Source: Nemopilema nomurai (taxonomy: Eukaryota > Cnidaria > Scyphozoa > Rhizostomeae > Rhizostomatidae). Taken from it: a stretch of 64,000 bases of DNA. A model generated the notes under the pieces. That model searched no databases. It was not told the origin of the DNA and saw only the letters and a list, made by a program, of their open reading frames with translations. The translations under genes were made by a program, and so were the position numbers. The stretch lies in assembly GCA_003864495.1 (NCBI GenBank), contig ML133395.1, positions 2,036,873 through 2,100,872 on the forward strand. The letters are read 5' to 3'. This document shows positions 12,285 to 24,805 of this stretch, in pieces; the stretch's first letter is position 1; each line of letters begins with the position of its first letter.

Positions 12285-15200
12285 CGAGCAGTCTTAGGGC
12301 ACCGATAAGCGCCAACCAGAGTTGGCCTTTAAACCCTCAAAGCCCGAGATGTCTGGCATCTTGATCTTGCGTAAGAAAACAACAAACATGACATTGAAAG
12401 TGTCCTTTGGCCTCGCTCTGTGTGAGTCATCGAACGTCCAACAAAGGACCTGACAACCCGAAACAAGCGAGTCCACTGATGCAGAATAACGCGCCGTGCC
12501 AAGTTGCGATTGCGTCCTTCGACTGTGTCAGGTCTGAGGTATTGTGATTGCACAAGCTGGTCGATGGTAATCGATGCAGTCGTCAAGTCGCACAACATGT
12601 CATCAGCCACATGGTGCTAGAAGGCCCATATTGTCCGAAGGGGCGTCACAATTCAAAGGGTGGGGAGGGGGAGGGGGGTGGACTTGAATGTTGGGTATCA
12701 GTTTTATCGATTCTTGTTTGATTTCTAGCTAGACACTAGATTATCTCCATGCGTTCGAAAACGGGAATAAGATATGAAAGAGGCGGTTGCTTCCGGGTCA
12801 GTTTTCAAATCCGTTGAAATTAATTCCGACGACTCAATTTCATGTTCCAACAGGCATTTTGTTTTGCGGATGATAAAAGAAATGAAAACGCAAGCATTGT
12901 CCGTGTATTATGCATCGCCCACTTTCACTTTCTTTGTAGCACCAGATCTCGTGCTTTCTGCACGGATAAAAGAATGAAAATTCTCAGACAACTCACGTGA
13001 CATCTTCTAACTTCGAATGTTGTTGCTTCAGTGGTGGTTGACACTGTACTTCCAGCTGACCATATCAGAGCCGGCGATTTGAAAATGATGAGGGGGGGGG
13101 GGGTGTTAATATTATGAAAGGGTATAGCATAGCACCGGTAGTCACCCGTAGATATTCTGGTAATAAAATTGTAGCCAGGGGCCTACTAAGCAAAGTCAAA
13201 ACAGAATACTTGACCCCTATTTTTTCTACTCATAAATTTATTTTTCTTTCTAAATAGCCTTGGAAAATATTTTCCTCTACATAAGAGAGGGGCGCGGTTT
13301 AGTTATTATTTTGCGTCTTGTATGAAGGTGAAACATGAAGAGTGATAAGGTAAAGATATCCATGGTAAGGCTTAAACCTGGTAGCATTGGCGCCTTCAAC
13401 CCAACCCCTCCCAATTTTTCTAACAACTATAGACTATCTGCTTGCAAAAGGATATCTTTGGTTGTATTTCAGCCCCCATTTTTGATTTCGTGGCACCACG
13501 CCTGGGTAAATGCTCTTCAAGAGTTTTGGGTAAACACTTCTAAATCCAACTCCAATTTTGAGGTGCATTTCCCATTGGCTATACCCAATGTAGGTTCTAT
13601 CTAATGACATGGATCAATTTTAATACCGCGAACAGTAATCTTGTTACGTCATCATGTTCCTATTTCAATTCTATCTCAACAGAGAGATCAGCAGTGTAAT
13701 GGTGTTTTTTCATTTCACAATTCGTAGGTCACAAATCGATGCCCGGGGCCTTCTTGACCAAAAGCACGTGTCTCTATACCCTGGGTACCAGACCCACTAT
13801 TTTCTGATACATAGTGTCTCTACTGGAACATTGCTGCCCATCAAAGCGCGAATTCGCAGCATCACCACCGAGCACAAGGATCTCAAGCTTTTCCTTTATG
13901 TTCTTTATTCAAATCGTCAAGTTTTTTAGGCTTTTGTATCTGCGTTTGGTTGTTTGGCTTCAAATATCTTAAATTCTATTCGTTGGGAGTCTTTGTGAAC
14001 ACTGAGCCTATTGGTATACCAGCCCGTTTGCGAAAAGGGACGACTTAGAGGTTGTGGCCACGAGGCTAAAACCAACAAAGGATGAATATCTTTAGCCAGC
14101 TTGATTGTATCATCTCTAGCATGATTGTATCATTGTATCATCATAGTTTTGTATCCATTTTAAGCACTTATAGCATCGTGGGAATTGTTTTCTATCAATT
14201 ATAAGACAGCCAGGGATACTGTTATGTGCAATCCAAGAAAAAAGGAAACCAGAGCATACATTATTACTGTACGCTTCAAATGCGTGAAAAAGCACTGACT
14301 CCTACCTTACACATCTATAAGGCCTTTGCTTGAAAATAAAACTCAAAAAAGAAAGCATGGTGTTATTGGTTTGAATATTGGAACTCACCATATCTTTGAA
14401 GCATTGCCATTACCGCTGCCTTTCCACTGCAGATGCAGTTCAACTGGTGACGCAATTCAACTTTTTGTGCTTTAAGTAGCAACTCTGTTCTCAGAACCCA
14501 TTAAATCGCAGCAGCATTTCTGCTTCTCGGGAAACCCCCAATGACCCCAGCTCTGTCGCGAAACGGGGAAACAGCCATATGCCTTGGCTACGATTTGTGG
14601 GATCTCATCCTGTTTCTAATCCAAAAGCGGACGCAGATGATTTCTACTCGGCGGTTTTCCGCAGATATTAATACGAGCAAGCTTTTTTTGCGCTGTGAAT
14701 TGGTTAGACGAAGGGCAGTGGGATCGGAAAAACTTGGCGCTTTCGGCTTATTCATGGCACTTCTTGCAACACACGAGGAAATGCACTGCTAGACAATCTT
14801 ATCGGGGTATTAAAACGGATATCTTTAACATGTGCTTGCAGGTCGAAACATGAATCAATGGTTTCCTAGGTAAACGATAGCTTGCCACAGTGGGTCACAC
14901 GTGATAGCAGCTTCGATCCCACATTAATCGAGGGTAATGTGCAAAGAAAGGTTGAATTGGAATCTTTGGTTTTTAAGAGGTTTCAACTTCCTGACGGTGA
15001 TTAAAAAATGAGAGGTCTTGCATCAGATACTGTTAGTAATATGGGATGAATGACTTCGAAATGATTTGATTGTCTTTCACCTAGTCTGGCATGGCGTTGT
15101 ACGTTCTACAAGTTTATTTGGTTCTTGAAATGACAGGTAGAGAGCGGGCCAGTAGAAACTTCCGTATAACCTTCGTAGCTATTTTATGCATCAACATACT

Positions 15201-15787
15201 CAAAATGCATGCAAGTTTAATTTGACAGATGCCGTGAGTATAAGCTATGGCTATAGATAAAAAGGAAACATCAAAAAGACCCTTGATGTTAAGTGGCAGT
15301 TCCACCTTCAAACTAAGTTCCTAGAAAAGCATATCCGTGTTCGAACCCTCGTGATACCAAAGAACAAACAAACGTTCCCCCGGGTGAAATGGAGCACATG
15401 CATTAAACCTTGGGCAAGAACTAGAGAGTCTTGCTTACCAAAAGCAAACAGGAAACAAAGCCAAAGACAGGTAACTTCATAGGCAATCATAACAATACGC
15501 CGGTATTGTTCGTAGAGACAAAGACTGCGGAATCCGTTGCCTCTGATCATTCTTCCAGTTGCTGAAACAACCCAGGGCAAAACAACACTTAGTGCTTCTT
15601 TCCAGATTGAATTGAAGCTGCAATTTGTCACCAACATTAACTTGGAGAGGGGAGATAGGTTGGATGCTATTGGCATGTGAACCAAATGAAGAACACGAAA
15701 ACGAGCGTTGGAGCTGTGTGTCCCGAGTAATCTTGTCCCGATTAACTGTGGCACGAAATGAGCAGATCAACCAGCCTAGAACCTATA

Positions 15788-16185
15788 CACGCTTTTTTAT
15801 AAGGAACCACTTTATAAGGAACCTACATGTAGAAGGCCGAAATATTTAAAGAACTTAAACTACTAAGAACGAAATCCCTAAGGAACTTTTCGATTTGAAA
15901 ATTTTTTATAACTGCAAGCATCAAGAACTAAAAAGCCCGTTCCATTCATTTGCAGCCAACACTCGCATAGATTGTTTGCTATTCGTGTGTCAAGTGCTTC
16001 GTCGAGTAGTTTCCGCATATGCTGTCTCGCCCCTCTCTCTATTGAGTGTTAAGGCTTATTGTAGTCAAAGCACCGAAAATGAGAACTTAAGGAACTTTTG
16101 GTACTAAAATCTGATGATTTGAGATCTACGAATAAGGAACTTTTGGAACTAGGCCTCGAGGTAGGTTCCTTATAAAAGAAGCGTG
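15788..16185 (+). mobile_element. TA-flanked MITE, copy 2
   Basis: A 398-bp copy flanked by TA. The ends CACGCTTTTTTATAAGGAAC and GTTCCTTATAAAAGAAGCGTG are near-perfect inverted repeats. Immediately inside the left end the motif ATAAGGAACC recurs (ACTTTATAAGGAACC), giving sub-terminal repeats. Same orientation as copies 1 and 3. Confidence 0.9.
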
Positions 16186-17651
16186 TAATCAATGGTGTTT
16201 TAAACGAAACTAACGGGGCACATCTTATCTTAGCTTCCATTTTATCAGCGCCCCGTATTTTGTACGACATTTTATACCAAGGCAATAAGTTCTAAGAAGC
16301 AAAATCTTCGACTTTCAAGGAATGAAAAAGAGTGACAATACATGGAACATATAGTGACGAAGCATTAGTGTTGGAAATGGAAAAAGGAAGACACGCATTC
16401 TATCATCGGTATCTAACACTACAAAGAAATATTGGAAATTCAAAGCTATAAAAATAAATGCATCTATATAATATCTAACTACAAAATAACGATCTAAATG
16501 AGAGAACCTCCATAGCTTGGTACAGCTACGAAGTGAATCATACAGATAAATAGCGATGACATAATCCCAATGAGCAATTGATGACTTCTCTAGCAGGTGA
16601 CTTGGGAAAAATGGATCTACGAGCAATAACTGTTCAAAAATTCCAATATACAAAGTAACAACCTTCCAGCATGATATCTGCTGGTAACTGGTGGGGCACC
16701 TGTCCCAAGTTGGTATATCCAAGAATATAAACTTGATTGGGAGGGTAAAGATCACAAAGTGACCAAAAAGTACAACAATACAAGCCTGATTTGTTTTGAT
16801 TCGTTTATGTAAAAAAGGGATATAAGGGAAACATTCTATTACAATAAGCCTTTAATGCTGACTATGTACGCCAAAAGTGATACTCGGGGGAATACATGAA
16901 AGTTGTCTTTTTCTGAGGCTCTCAAAGTCTTGTGGATTAGAAAAATTCAACTTCCAAAACTTTAGCTTTTTTGAAACTCAGGTCAAACTTGCTGGGAGTG
17001 AATGCGGAAATTCCTGGGTGCCAAATTTGAGATAACATGAATTATTGCAGTGAGACAAAGTGGCATTTAGAAAAGGAGGCAATAACAAAAAAATATAAGA
17101 AGTCTACCCGAGAGCACGGCAGACCGGAAAAGGAGGGTGTTTCTATTGACACCAAACATATTTTATCAATATTTCCATTTGCAAAGTAAATAGGACTTTG
17201 ATGGTGAAGATTTTCAAAAAAGGGCAAGAAAGCGTGAACATTATTTGAACAGGAATATTTGTCAACGCCGTTTGAATTGTTTCAAGGTTCCTGAAGAAAG
17301 GAAAAGATTCAAATCTGCTTCAGCGAAGTAAAGACACGTGACGCGGAAAGTGAAGGCTTAAACAATGGGAAGGATCGCGCCTGCTTTGTCTTGCCGAAAG
17401 AAGGTAGATAAAAATGAACGTTGCACTTTTGGGAAAACCCTTGAAAAAAACAAGGAAACTATAACGGGTAGAGTATAGGAAAACGAGTTCCTAATTTCGT
17501 AGGGAAACATAAGAGGACCTTTACGAAGCAAGGAACAGAATAGCATTTCACTCTCCCTTGCATCGAACAGAAGATTTTACTGTAAGTAGTCACAAAACGC
17601 TTTGATAATTGTCAGACCCATGTGGTCAAGAATTGTGGTACAAAACTGGTG

Positions 17652-17657
17652 TTTATT
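17652..17657 (-). terminator. Polyadenylation signal AATAAA of the TAPP-like gene
   Basis: AATAAA on the minus strand lies 14 bases downstream of the TGA of the terminal exon. It is the only canonical signal close to that stop and supports this exon as the 3' end. Confidence 0.55.
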
Positions 17658-17670
17658 TTTTATGGGAGGG

Positions 17671-17754
17671 TCATCGCTTTCCGATGGGAATCGATGGGTT
17701 TAGTACCGACTGGATGGCATTTTTCCACGCTTCCATATCTTCTTTACTGTCACT
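17671..17754 (-). CDS. PLEKHA1: Terminal exon of TAPP-like gene (C-terminal PH helix)
   Basis: Acceptor TTCGCAG is followed by 27 codons and TGA. The peptide SKEDMEAWKNAIQSV has the invariant Trp of the PH C-terminal helix at the expected spacing. It is too short to stand out as an open frame and is assigned here by position, strand, phase 0 and domain logic. An AATAAA lies 14 bp past the stop (17652-17657 on the plus strand as TTTATT). Confidence 0.7.
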   Translation of the reverse strand, partial: SDSKEDMEAWKNAIQSVLNPSIPIGKR

Positions 17755-20700
17755 CTGCGAAGCAATCGTAAGCAAACCGTCAAAGATAGAATAACGTCAT
17801 ACTAGTCACGATTATCAAATACGTCAGAATGGCCGGGATGACTACACGCTCGGATCGCTAACTGTGATAATTTGGGTAAGAGTGGAAGATAATTTGGGTA
17901 AGAGTGGGTGGCTCACTTACCACGTGATCGCAAAACTACCCCGAGTAACAACAGTCAGGGACCCCACTCCAGTTTTACTGAGCATTCAAGCATTTTAGCT
18001 ATTCTAGCTGCAAAAATATGTCTCTTGAAAATTATTCTTAACTGAGTTAAAAAATCGCGAAGCTGGCCAACCTGAACAGAAAAAAGTTGTCATAAATTGG
18101 ATTTGGTTATGGGGCGAAGTCATATGCAATGTAAAGGCAAAACATCCGGGACATTGCGCAAAAACGTAGGACTGATCAAGAAAACCAATGGGCGTGGGAT
18201 GAATTCATACACTCACCTGTATATAAAATTTTCTATTTGGGGTTTCCATTTCCAAAACATTTTCTCTTCCTGCGTATCTAAAATGGAATTCATTACATGA
18301 AGAGTCTTGGTTAAGTGGAAGACGCACCCTTTGTTATTGATACTGGAAATTGTAATTGATATAGCATATTGCAATAAATTACTGCAGACAAATTGATACT
18401 GCAAATTGCAATTACAATAAATTAGAGATGCTTTCTAAACAGCGATTTTCGACGAAAGACCAATCACCGAGCACGGAATGGTCAACACATAAATTTATTA
18501 CTTTACAAATCATTACAAGACCATCATTGTAAAGAGGCTTGCACTGAAAATCGACCCAACCATACACAGGGCACAACAATGCTTGTCATTCTAATGTTAT
18601 CGTTTTGAATACGGACTCTCCTTTGAGGTGTTACGAAGGCCAGACAAACTTGTAATTGTATTAAAAACTTGCTGTTGTTGGAGTTGTAAATGCTGATTAT
18701 CAATAGTTATCGCATTACCTAGGCCACCGAGCCACGAAACCACGGCTAACTGCTTCATTTTAAATTGCTTTAGAAACTCTTTCCTGTAGATAATAATCAA
18801 ACCAAAAACGATAAAAATGCCAGAAATGTTAATCAAACAGACCTTGGTGACTCGCGAACGCCTAGAATGTCTTGTGATAGAATTGCTCGAATCGGATCTT
18901 TATCCTGAAATAATAAAATTTCTTGATTCAGCAAAAAAGACAATACCGGTTGAAAACCTGTTATCTGAGAAATTCTCTAATGACGTCAAATGGAACGTAA
19001 GGTGTCAGGGTGGCACTGGGTGGGAGGACATAACTGAAGTTGGCTTAGGACAACCTTTATATCATGGCGGCTAGTCCAGGCTGAGAAATTGTCACCTATC
19101 ATATCTAAGTAAGCAAATAAATGCATTAAAATAAAGGCATTGAAATAGAGGCTTTTCCTGGCACACTTTCTGCTGCTAAATAATAATCATGTGGAAGAGA
19201 ACAAGAGAGAGTGCAAACCTATGGGACATGATATATAAAGAAACATGAAACTAAACAAATAACCAAAAAAGCTGCCCTTCAAGCCAGTGCAAAATAAGTT
19301 GAAACTGGTGCTGAAAATCTGATGATGAAGACAATGCAGAAACTAAAAGCCGAGAGAAGAAGAAAAATATCTTCTGAGCCCTAAAGAATTTCCAGTGCTC
19401 CAACAAATTTTTAACATGAAATTTTACAACAGACGTTCCTCAAGAAGGATTCTGGTCCAAAACAAGGTAGAGACTGGAGCTACAGAAGGAAAAAGCAGAA
19501 CTCAAATTTTTTTTATAAATGAGTCCACAAACCTCTTTACTCTCGTAATAGCAAAGCTTTACAACGCTGAGAGTGAAATACCTTCTTTTCCAAGACTTCA
19601 TCTGTAAATCAAAGAAACGATGGATGATAGCGAAAAATTATGATGAAGAGAGGCTTCTTGCGTATCTATCGAGAAACAGCTGTTGCAAAAACCAACTGCT
19701 CACCATCATGGTATACCAACGAATAATGATAATGACATTCCAGACCAATAGATTTATAACTTGAAAAAGCAAAGCGAGAAAGATTCATTTGCAGAAGACG
19801 AAAGCCCTATTGATATTCCTAAAAATGCTGAACCCTTGTACGAAAACTTTTAAAATCAAATGTTGTAAGTGCAACCAAAAACAAAGAGCCACAAGTGAAT
19901 TGTTTGGTTGAAAAGGCTCCTCGACCTTAGTTTACATCAAAACTGAATTGAAACATCTTGAATTACTCTACATTCTGTTCGACTAGTGTCAAGTAAAATT
20001 GCATCTGATAACAACTTTAAATAATTGTTTTAAATACTCACGACAGCACCCTGCTTGAAACACCAGCCTTCCATCAACAGTTTTATCCCCCCAGTTCTTT
20101 GTAACGACTTTTCGGCCTTGAGGAAGAAATGACACAGCAATTATCATCTGTTTGCATACTAAATCAAACATGTACACTACCTCAGAAACTTTACAAAAAT
20201 TCCAAAGAGCATTCCGCCAGATATTTGAACAAGCAAAATTACAGATCGATTCATGAGATAACATCCAAAAAATGTTTTCAATATAAATTTAAATCTTAAA
20301 TCTTGAAATGGGAAGAAAATAAAATACCAAATAATATTTATCAAAACATGTTACAGCATGAGTTAAAATGGTTTACTAAAAAATAGGGGCTCCATATGAA
20401 GTGAAGCAATGTGGCTTCTTAAGCCTTAATACTTTTCCATTCACGCTTTGTATGAAATTTAATTGCCACTTTCCAGAAACCTTTTTGAAACCCAATGTGC
20501 ATGTACTAAATAACAAAGAAAACAAAGAAAGGCAAGAATGAAATTCTTCATACCTTTGATGTTTTCACCACAACACCACCAACAATAGATGTATGGTATC
20601 CAATACTCCCATCTTGAGGAACAACCTTTCTATCACCCTCACTTCTGACTCTTTCTCTTGGATTTACCTAGAATGTGGAAATGATGGTTTTAAATTCTTA

Positions 20701-23084
20701 GCTAAATTTGTGATGAATTATAAGCAAACAAAAATAGATACAATCAAAAAAGGACTCCCATTGAAATTACTTTATCAAAATGGAAATAAATCAAATTTTC
20801 GAATCCATTAAAAGGTCCCTATTCTTGGTTTCAGTTGTGATTTCCCTTACGAATAACAAATATGAAAGTTTCAAGATGATCTAACATATTAACCTCAATA
20901 GTAATGCCACAACCTTGGGAGCAATGGCAATTCAGACCAGATGCATCATCAAAAAGATGAATTGGCACAACATAAAGATTTGATGCTACTCAATCAAAGT
21001 TTCAGTTTCAATAAGTGACATCAGCAGATTTTAAAATGCAAAAAATTGCAAGAATATGGCATATATATCAGAATTAGGAATGGAAAAGAAATACTTTGGT
21101 AGACTTCAAATAATGACTAAAATCATTGAGACAGGTCATTGAAATTGAGATATTATTCATTGATGTCTGAATAGAACATGTTTTCAAGAATTGTATTATC
21201 TAATTATACATACAGCAGCATTGTGAAGGCAATTCACCCAGTCCAGCATGTTTTCCTCTGAATGTGCAGATAGGAAATATTTTTTGGTAGGAACACTGAT
21301 CTCTGAAAAAGAAGGATTCCTATGATTAGCAAACTTACTAAGAAATGGTGGAAGATGATAGTAAACAAACATTTGGTTGACTTCAGTTCAAATTAATCAA
21401 TCATTTGTCTTTTGCTAAAGCCTGGTCAAATGTCTCACACAACATTTGCTTGTGATTTAAATCTTCGTACATTACCAATAATTTTTCACACTACTTGTTT
21501 TTCACAAGGCTGTCCCCAGTTTTTCCCCACTCTCATACAGGACATTTCTGACCTCATGTTTTGAAGCAAGATAATATAATTACAGCAGCACTGATGCCTC
21601 TCCACAATGTGCAAAATTTCACAAAACACTTTTCCTTAGTTTTTTTAACCATAGTACATTAATTTCTTTCCATTACTTGTTATGTTGCTAAATATTGTTT
21701 TTAGACTGTACATTAAAAATAAAAATTCTGTATCTGCAGAATATACTTAATGATGCTGACAAGAGAAGCATCCATGGGGCTTATAATGTAAGCAGCAATA
21801 CCATATAAACCCAACTAGCTGGTAGCTTTAAAATTTGTCTGTAAAAATCAGTGAAAATATTGAATCATCTGGTGTGTATTTAATCATCTGGTGAATCACC
21901 TTTCTAAAGGAAAGCTGTTGAAAGCATCTTCTGATATTTTTCTGTTCATTTATCATTTCAGTGCTGCCCGTTTTTCAAATGAATACAGAAATTGAGTGCT
22001 TCAAGTATCAACAGCTTACAAAGTAGAAAAGATTTTACCTGAATTAGAAAATCTCCAGATACTTTTTCAGTTTGACAATTGCCATGAGACAAATGATATG
22101 AGGTTGAAAACATTGAAGATACTCTTCTACGAAACAGTGGACAAAAGTAAATGTACTTACCAAAACAATTAGGTATCTTAGGTCTCTGTGTTGAAACTGC
22201 CACCTATGAATGAATATATTTCGCTACACTGACAAATTTTGTTAAGCCAAATCTCCTGAAATTATACATGCTAGCCACCCTTAATCTGAAATTATGAAAA
22301 TGTGAATATTAATAAGCAACTAAAAATAAGCTTTTCAGAAATATAACAAATGATAGCTTAAAATTATTCATACCTGTGTTATATCCCTAATGTTAATGGT
22401 ACCATCCTTTTGTGCAGATGGCTCAGCCTGAAAAGAAATGAACCATTTAGCTAGATGTTCAACAGCTTACTGTTTCCGTGCAAAATGAATAATTTGACTG
22501 AACAGAAAAAACAATTGTGCTTGCTTTCTTTTTATTTTTCAATCAACTATAAACCACTTAAAGACTAATCATAGGTACCAAAATGTCAAAAATCAGACCA
22601 GATACACCTCTCTGAAATCAGTATGGATAAAAATGAATTTTTACATTTTGAAACTCAGATTTTGCAAAGGGCAGATTTATAGTGCAATTAAATGAAGAAA
22701 GAAGGAATAAAAATATTGAGATGGTGAACAGCAGCAAAGAATAGTTTAACTTTATAGTAAAATATCACAAAGAAACATATTCAAAATTTTAACAACTTGG
22801 TTTTAAAAAGATTGATTGAACTCCAAACAGAGTCCATATATATATATGCAAAATATAATCATAAAATGATCCAGTCATATTCATCTACAGATGGTCTGTT
22901 TATTTAGTAAAAAATATTCCTTTACACTTACTAAAGGATCTTCTCTGTAATACTCTAGCTTTTCTTTCATTCTTCGTAAAACAAAAAATCTCTTGGTGAA
23001 AAATTTGAGCTCCTCATCCTCTATTTCCAAATAGCCTCTCATCTTCTTTGGCATGTTGTCTGTTGCCCAAGAATGGCCAGCCAT
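17671..23084 (-). CDS. PLEKHA1: TAPP-like tandem PH-domain adaptor (PLEKHA1/2 family), model incomplete
   Basis: Exons in transcript order: 23084-22932 (possibly starting at the downstream ATG of MPKKMRGYL), 22427-22374, 22203-22161, 22061-22039, 21300-21214, 20667-20554, 20116-20042, then a gap, then terminal exon 17754-17671. Exons 1-5 form one PH domain from MRGYLEIEDEE and FFTKRFFVLRR to YFLSAHSEENMLDWVNCL. The linker has YHTSIVGGV, matching the SYRTDIVGGV linker of vertebrate TAPP1/2, and EGWCFKQGAV then starts the second PH domain. The last exon has the closing PH helix (SKEDMEAWKNAIQSV), a stop and an AATAAA signal. I could not find the middle exons of PH2 between 17755 and 20041. TAPPs bind PI(3,4)P2 at the plasma membrane; the lipid-binding loop of PH2 falls in the gap, so specificity cannot be read. 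Confidence 0.75.
18237..18542 (-). repeat. Dispersed repeat, copy B (inverted relative to 3966-4215)
   Basis: Reverse-complement partner of the copy in LRRK intron 2, starting at GGGGTTTCCATTTCCAAAAC and ending near GTAAAGAGGCTTGC. It is longer than copy A by an internal stretch around 18350-18400 in which short motifs (ATTGCAATTACAATAAATTA) are repeated. Confidence 0.75.
18817..19074 (+). pseudogene. Orphan plus-strand frame, probably a decayed element
   Basis: An 85-codon frame (starting MPEMLIKQTL) whose composition looks protein-like rather than random: alternating Leu/Glu helix, then a Gly/Trp-rich end GGTGWEDI. Downstream, frames broken by stops continue with Lys/Arg/Glu-rich sequence to about 19400. 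I do not recognise it. It is the only sizeable coding-like stretch on the plus strand here, inside a minus-strand gene, so a degraded transposable element is the likeliest source. Confidence 0.3.
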
Positions 23085-23483
23085 GTCTTTGTCCCTCCAG
23101 GAATCACCACCTTGATGAAACCAGAATTGGACCAAATGAGCCAACATTTCCGGTAATGATCAAATATATAAAAATTTTCTAAAAGCATAATGACCAAAAA
23201 AGCACAATAACTGCAAAACACAGTTTGTACAATTTTACAAGCGAAGACCCGTGCAGAAACATCATGTTTCACTCGGAGTCTCAATTGACACACTGCAATG
23301 CAAATAACGCCACGGGAATTTTGTGACATTGCAACAACGGTGTAGTGGTGTTACTTGAAAGTCAACCTAAACGAGAAATTCTTGTGACTGTAGAAAGACG
23401 AGAACTTTAAAGTTGAGCGAACAGGCATAAAAAGAGCATTTATTGGGCACGTTGAAAGCTAACCCGTTGCGCTAAAGTCTTAC

Positions 23484-23600
23484 CTTGAAACCAGCTTCAA
23501 TGAGGACCCAAACGGCCGCCTTGTCAGTCCTTCGACACAGCTGAGACAACTTGACTGTCACTTTCCCAGTAGAAACTGTTACCATGCAAGCTGAAACTTT
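23484..23600 (-). other. Candidate 5' untranslated exon of the TAPP-like gene
   Basis: The sequence ends TTTCAAG before a strong GTAAGAC donor and lies 400 bp upstream of the first PH exon. A short frame from an ATG at 23585 is open to the donor but does not join exon 2 in the PH frame at any available acceptor. It therefore reads better as 5' UTR with an upstream ORF. The start at 23600 is arbitrary. Confidence 0.35.
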
Positions 23601-24077
23601 CTTCGTCAAGACATCAAAGGCTCTGTATCCCTGCTTCTATCTTAATTTCGAAAGTGGCCGACGAAGCGCAATCTCAAGGCGAAAACACGGAAACAAAATG
23701 ACTTTTAGCGAAGTGATAGTACTCCATGTTAAGGCCAGGTAATGCACAAAAGTAGGTGCGGCACACAAAGGCGGCAACAGGGGGTGACAACACGTCCCCC
23801 TAATTGCCCCAAGAGAATATTTTTGAGTAAAGTTATAGCAATTTACTATAAAAACAGCATTTACTAACTAATGTTAAATATCCTTTGTTCGCAGTTTCGA
23901 CAGCTTTTGACTTGATTTCCTTCGCCTCAACACCGTAGCGACTATTGCCGCCATAACATTTTCAAGTAGATCTACCCACTACGTGTGAAATATCGAAAGG
24001 GTGCCCAAGACACCAGCCCAAAAGGTATAATATTCAGATGTTATAAATTGAGTCAAGTGCCCCATTTTCTACGTCCT

Positions 24078-24360
24078 TTATCCTGTCTCAAAGAAAACCT
24101 TGGCTCTGAGCATTGCTTCTCTTAAAGTTGAAGCACTCAGTGCCTTACTCCGTGCATTGTCGAATAACTTTGTTGAAAAGGGTTTGGCATCCAGAAAATC
24201 TCGGTGTGCACCAGCGAAGTATTCGTCAAAATACTTATAACATGACGACATGTTTTTTTGTCCAGATGCTTCATCATTTTCTTTCATATATTTCACCGTG
24301 CCAATCAAACTTGGTGGGCGTCGGCCTATCCTCTTCTCAGCGGCACTTGTTAAGTTTCAA
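24078..24360 (-). pseudogene. Orphan minus-strand frame of unknown origin
   Basis: A frame open for about 90 codons (including RIGRRPPSLIGTVKYM and SCYKYFDEYFAGAHRDF) ends at a stop near 24078. Composition is protein-like, with balanced charged and aromatic residues. No splice partner was found and no family is recognised. It sits just to the left of MITE copy 3. It may be a fragment of a mobile-element protein or a lost exon. Confidence 0.3.
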
Positions 24361-24418
24361 ATATCATGAGACACGGCGTTGTCACGGGGTAAACTACTGG
24401 CAACTGGCATTTGATATA

Positions 24419-24805
24419 CACGCTTTTTTTATAAGGAACCACTTTATAAGGAACCTAGTGTAGAAGGCCGAAATATATAAAGAACTTATACTACTAAAAA
24501 CAAAATCCCTAAGGAACTTTTCGATAAGAAAATTTTTTATAACTGCAAGCATCAAGAGCGAAAAGCCCGTTCCATTCATTTGCAGTCAATAATCGCATAG
24601 ATTGTTTGCTATTCGTGTGTCAAGTGCTTCATCGAGTAGTTTCCGCATATGCTGTCTCGCCCCTCTCTCTATTAAGTGCTAAGGGTTATTGATGTGCAGT
24701 GAAAAATAAGGAACTTTTGGTACTAAAATACGATGACTTGAGGTCTACGAATAAGGAACTTTTGGAACTAGGCCTTGTGGTAGGTTCCTTATAAAAAAAA
24801 GCGTG
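24419..24805 (+). mobile_element. TA-flanked MITE, copy 3
   Basis: A 387-bp copy with TA duplications and ends CACGCTTTTTTTATAAGG and CCTTATAAAAAAAAGCGTG. It aligns along its whole length with copy 2, with small deletions. Confidence 0.9.

Larger units (their letters stand above)
12285..17670. other. Intergenic region between LRRK start and TAPP-like end
   Basis: About 5.4 kb upstream of LRRK exon 1 and downstream of the TAPP-like terminal exon. It contains the MITE at 15788-16185 and two poly-G tracts (about 12660-12680 and 13092-13104). Open frames up to about 148 codons occur on the minus strand at 15308-15754 and 16315-16755, but they show no family resemblance or splice structure. The LRRK promoter should lie just above 12284; I see no diagnostic element. 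Confidence 0.6.
17755..20041 (-). other. Region expected to hold the missing second-PH exons
   Basis: It contains one arm of the dispersed inverted repeat (18237-18542) and a plus-strand orphan frame (18817-19074) followed by broken coding-like sequence to about 19800. No minus-strand segment resembling the KxWKRRxF strand of the second PH domain was found. Insertions may have split very short exons beyond recognition by eye, or the exons may be lost. Confidence 0.5.

Noticed and set aside
15308..15754. 148-codon minus-strand frame
   Set aside because: No start context, splice partner or recognised domain; overlapping frames on the same strand are equally open.
16315..16755. 146-codon minus-strand frame
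   Set aside because: Phe/Ile/Tyr-rich AT-biased peptide typical of chance frames in AT-rich DNA.
17921..17977. 57-nt exon-like segment with a perfect GTAAGTGAG donor, considered as a missing PH2 exon
   Set aside because: Its only open frame leaves phase 2, which does not fit the phase-0 terminal exon, and the peptide is not clearly PH-like.
23484..23585. Coding first exon for the TAPP-like gene starting at 23585
   Set aside because: It ends in phase 0, while every acceptor that keeps the PH frame needs phase 1 or 2; kept only as a possible 5' UTR.
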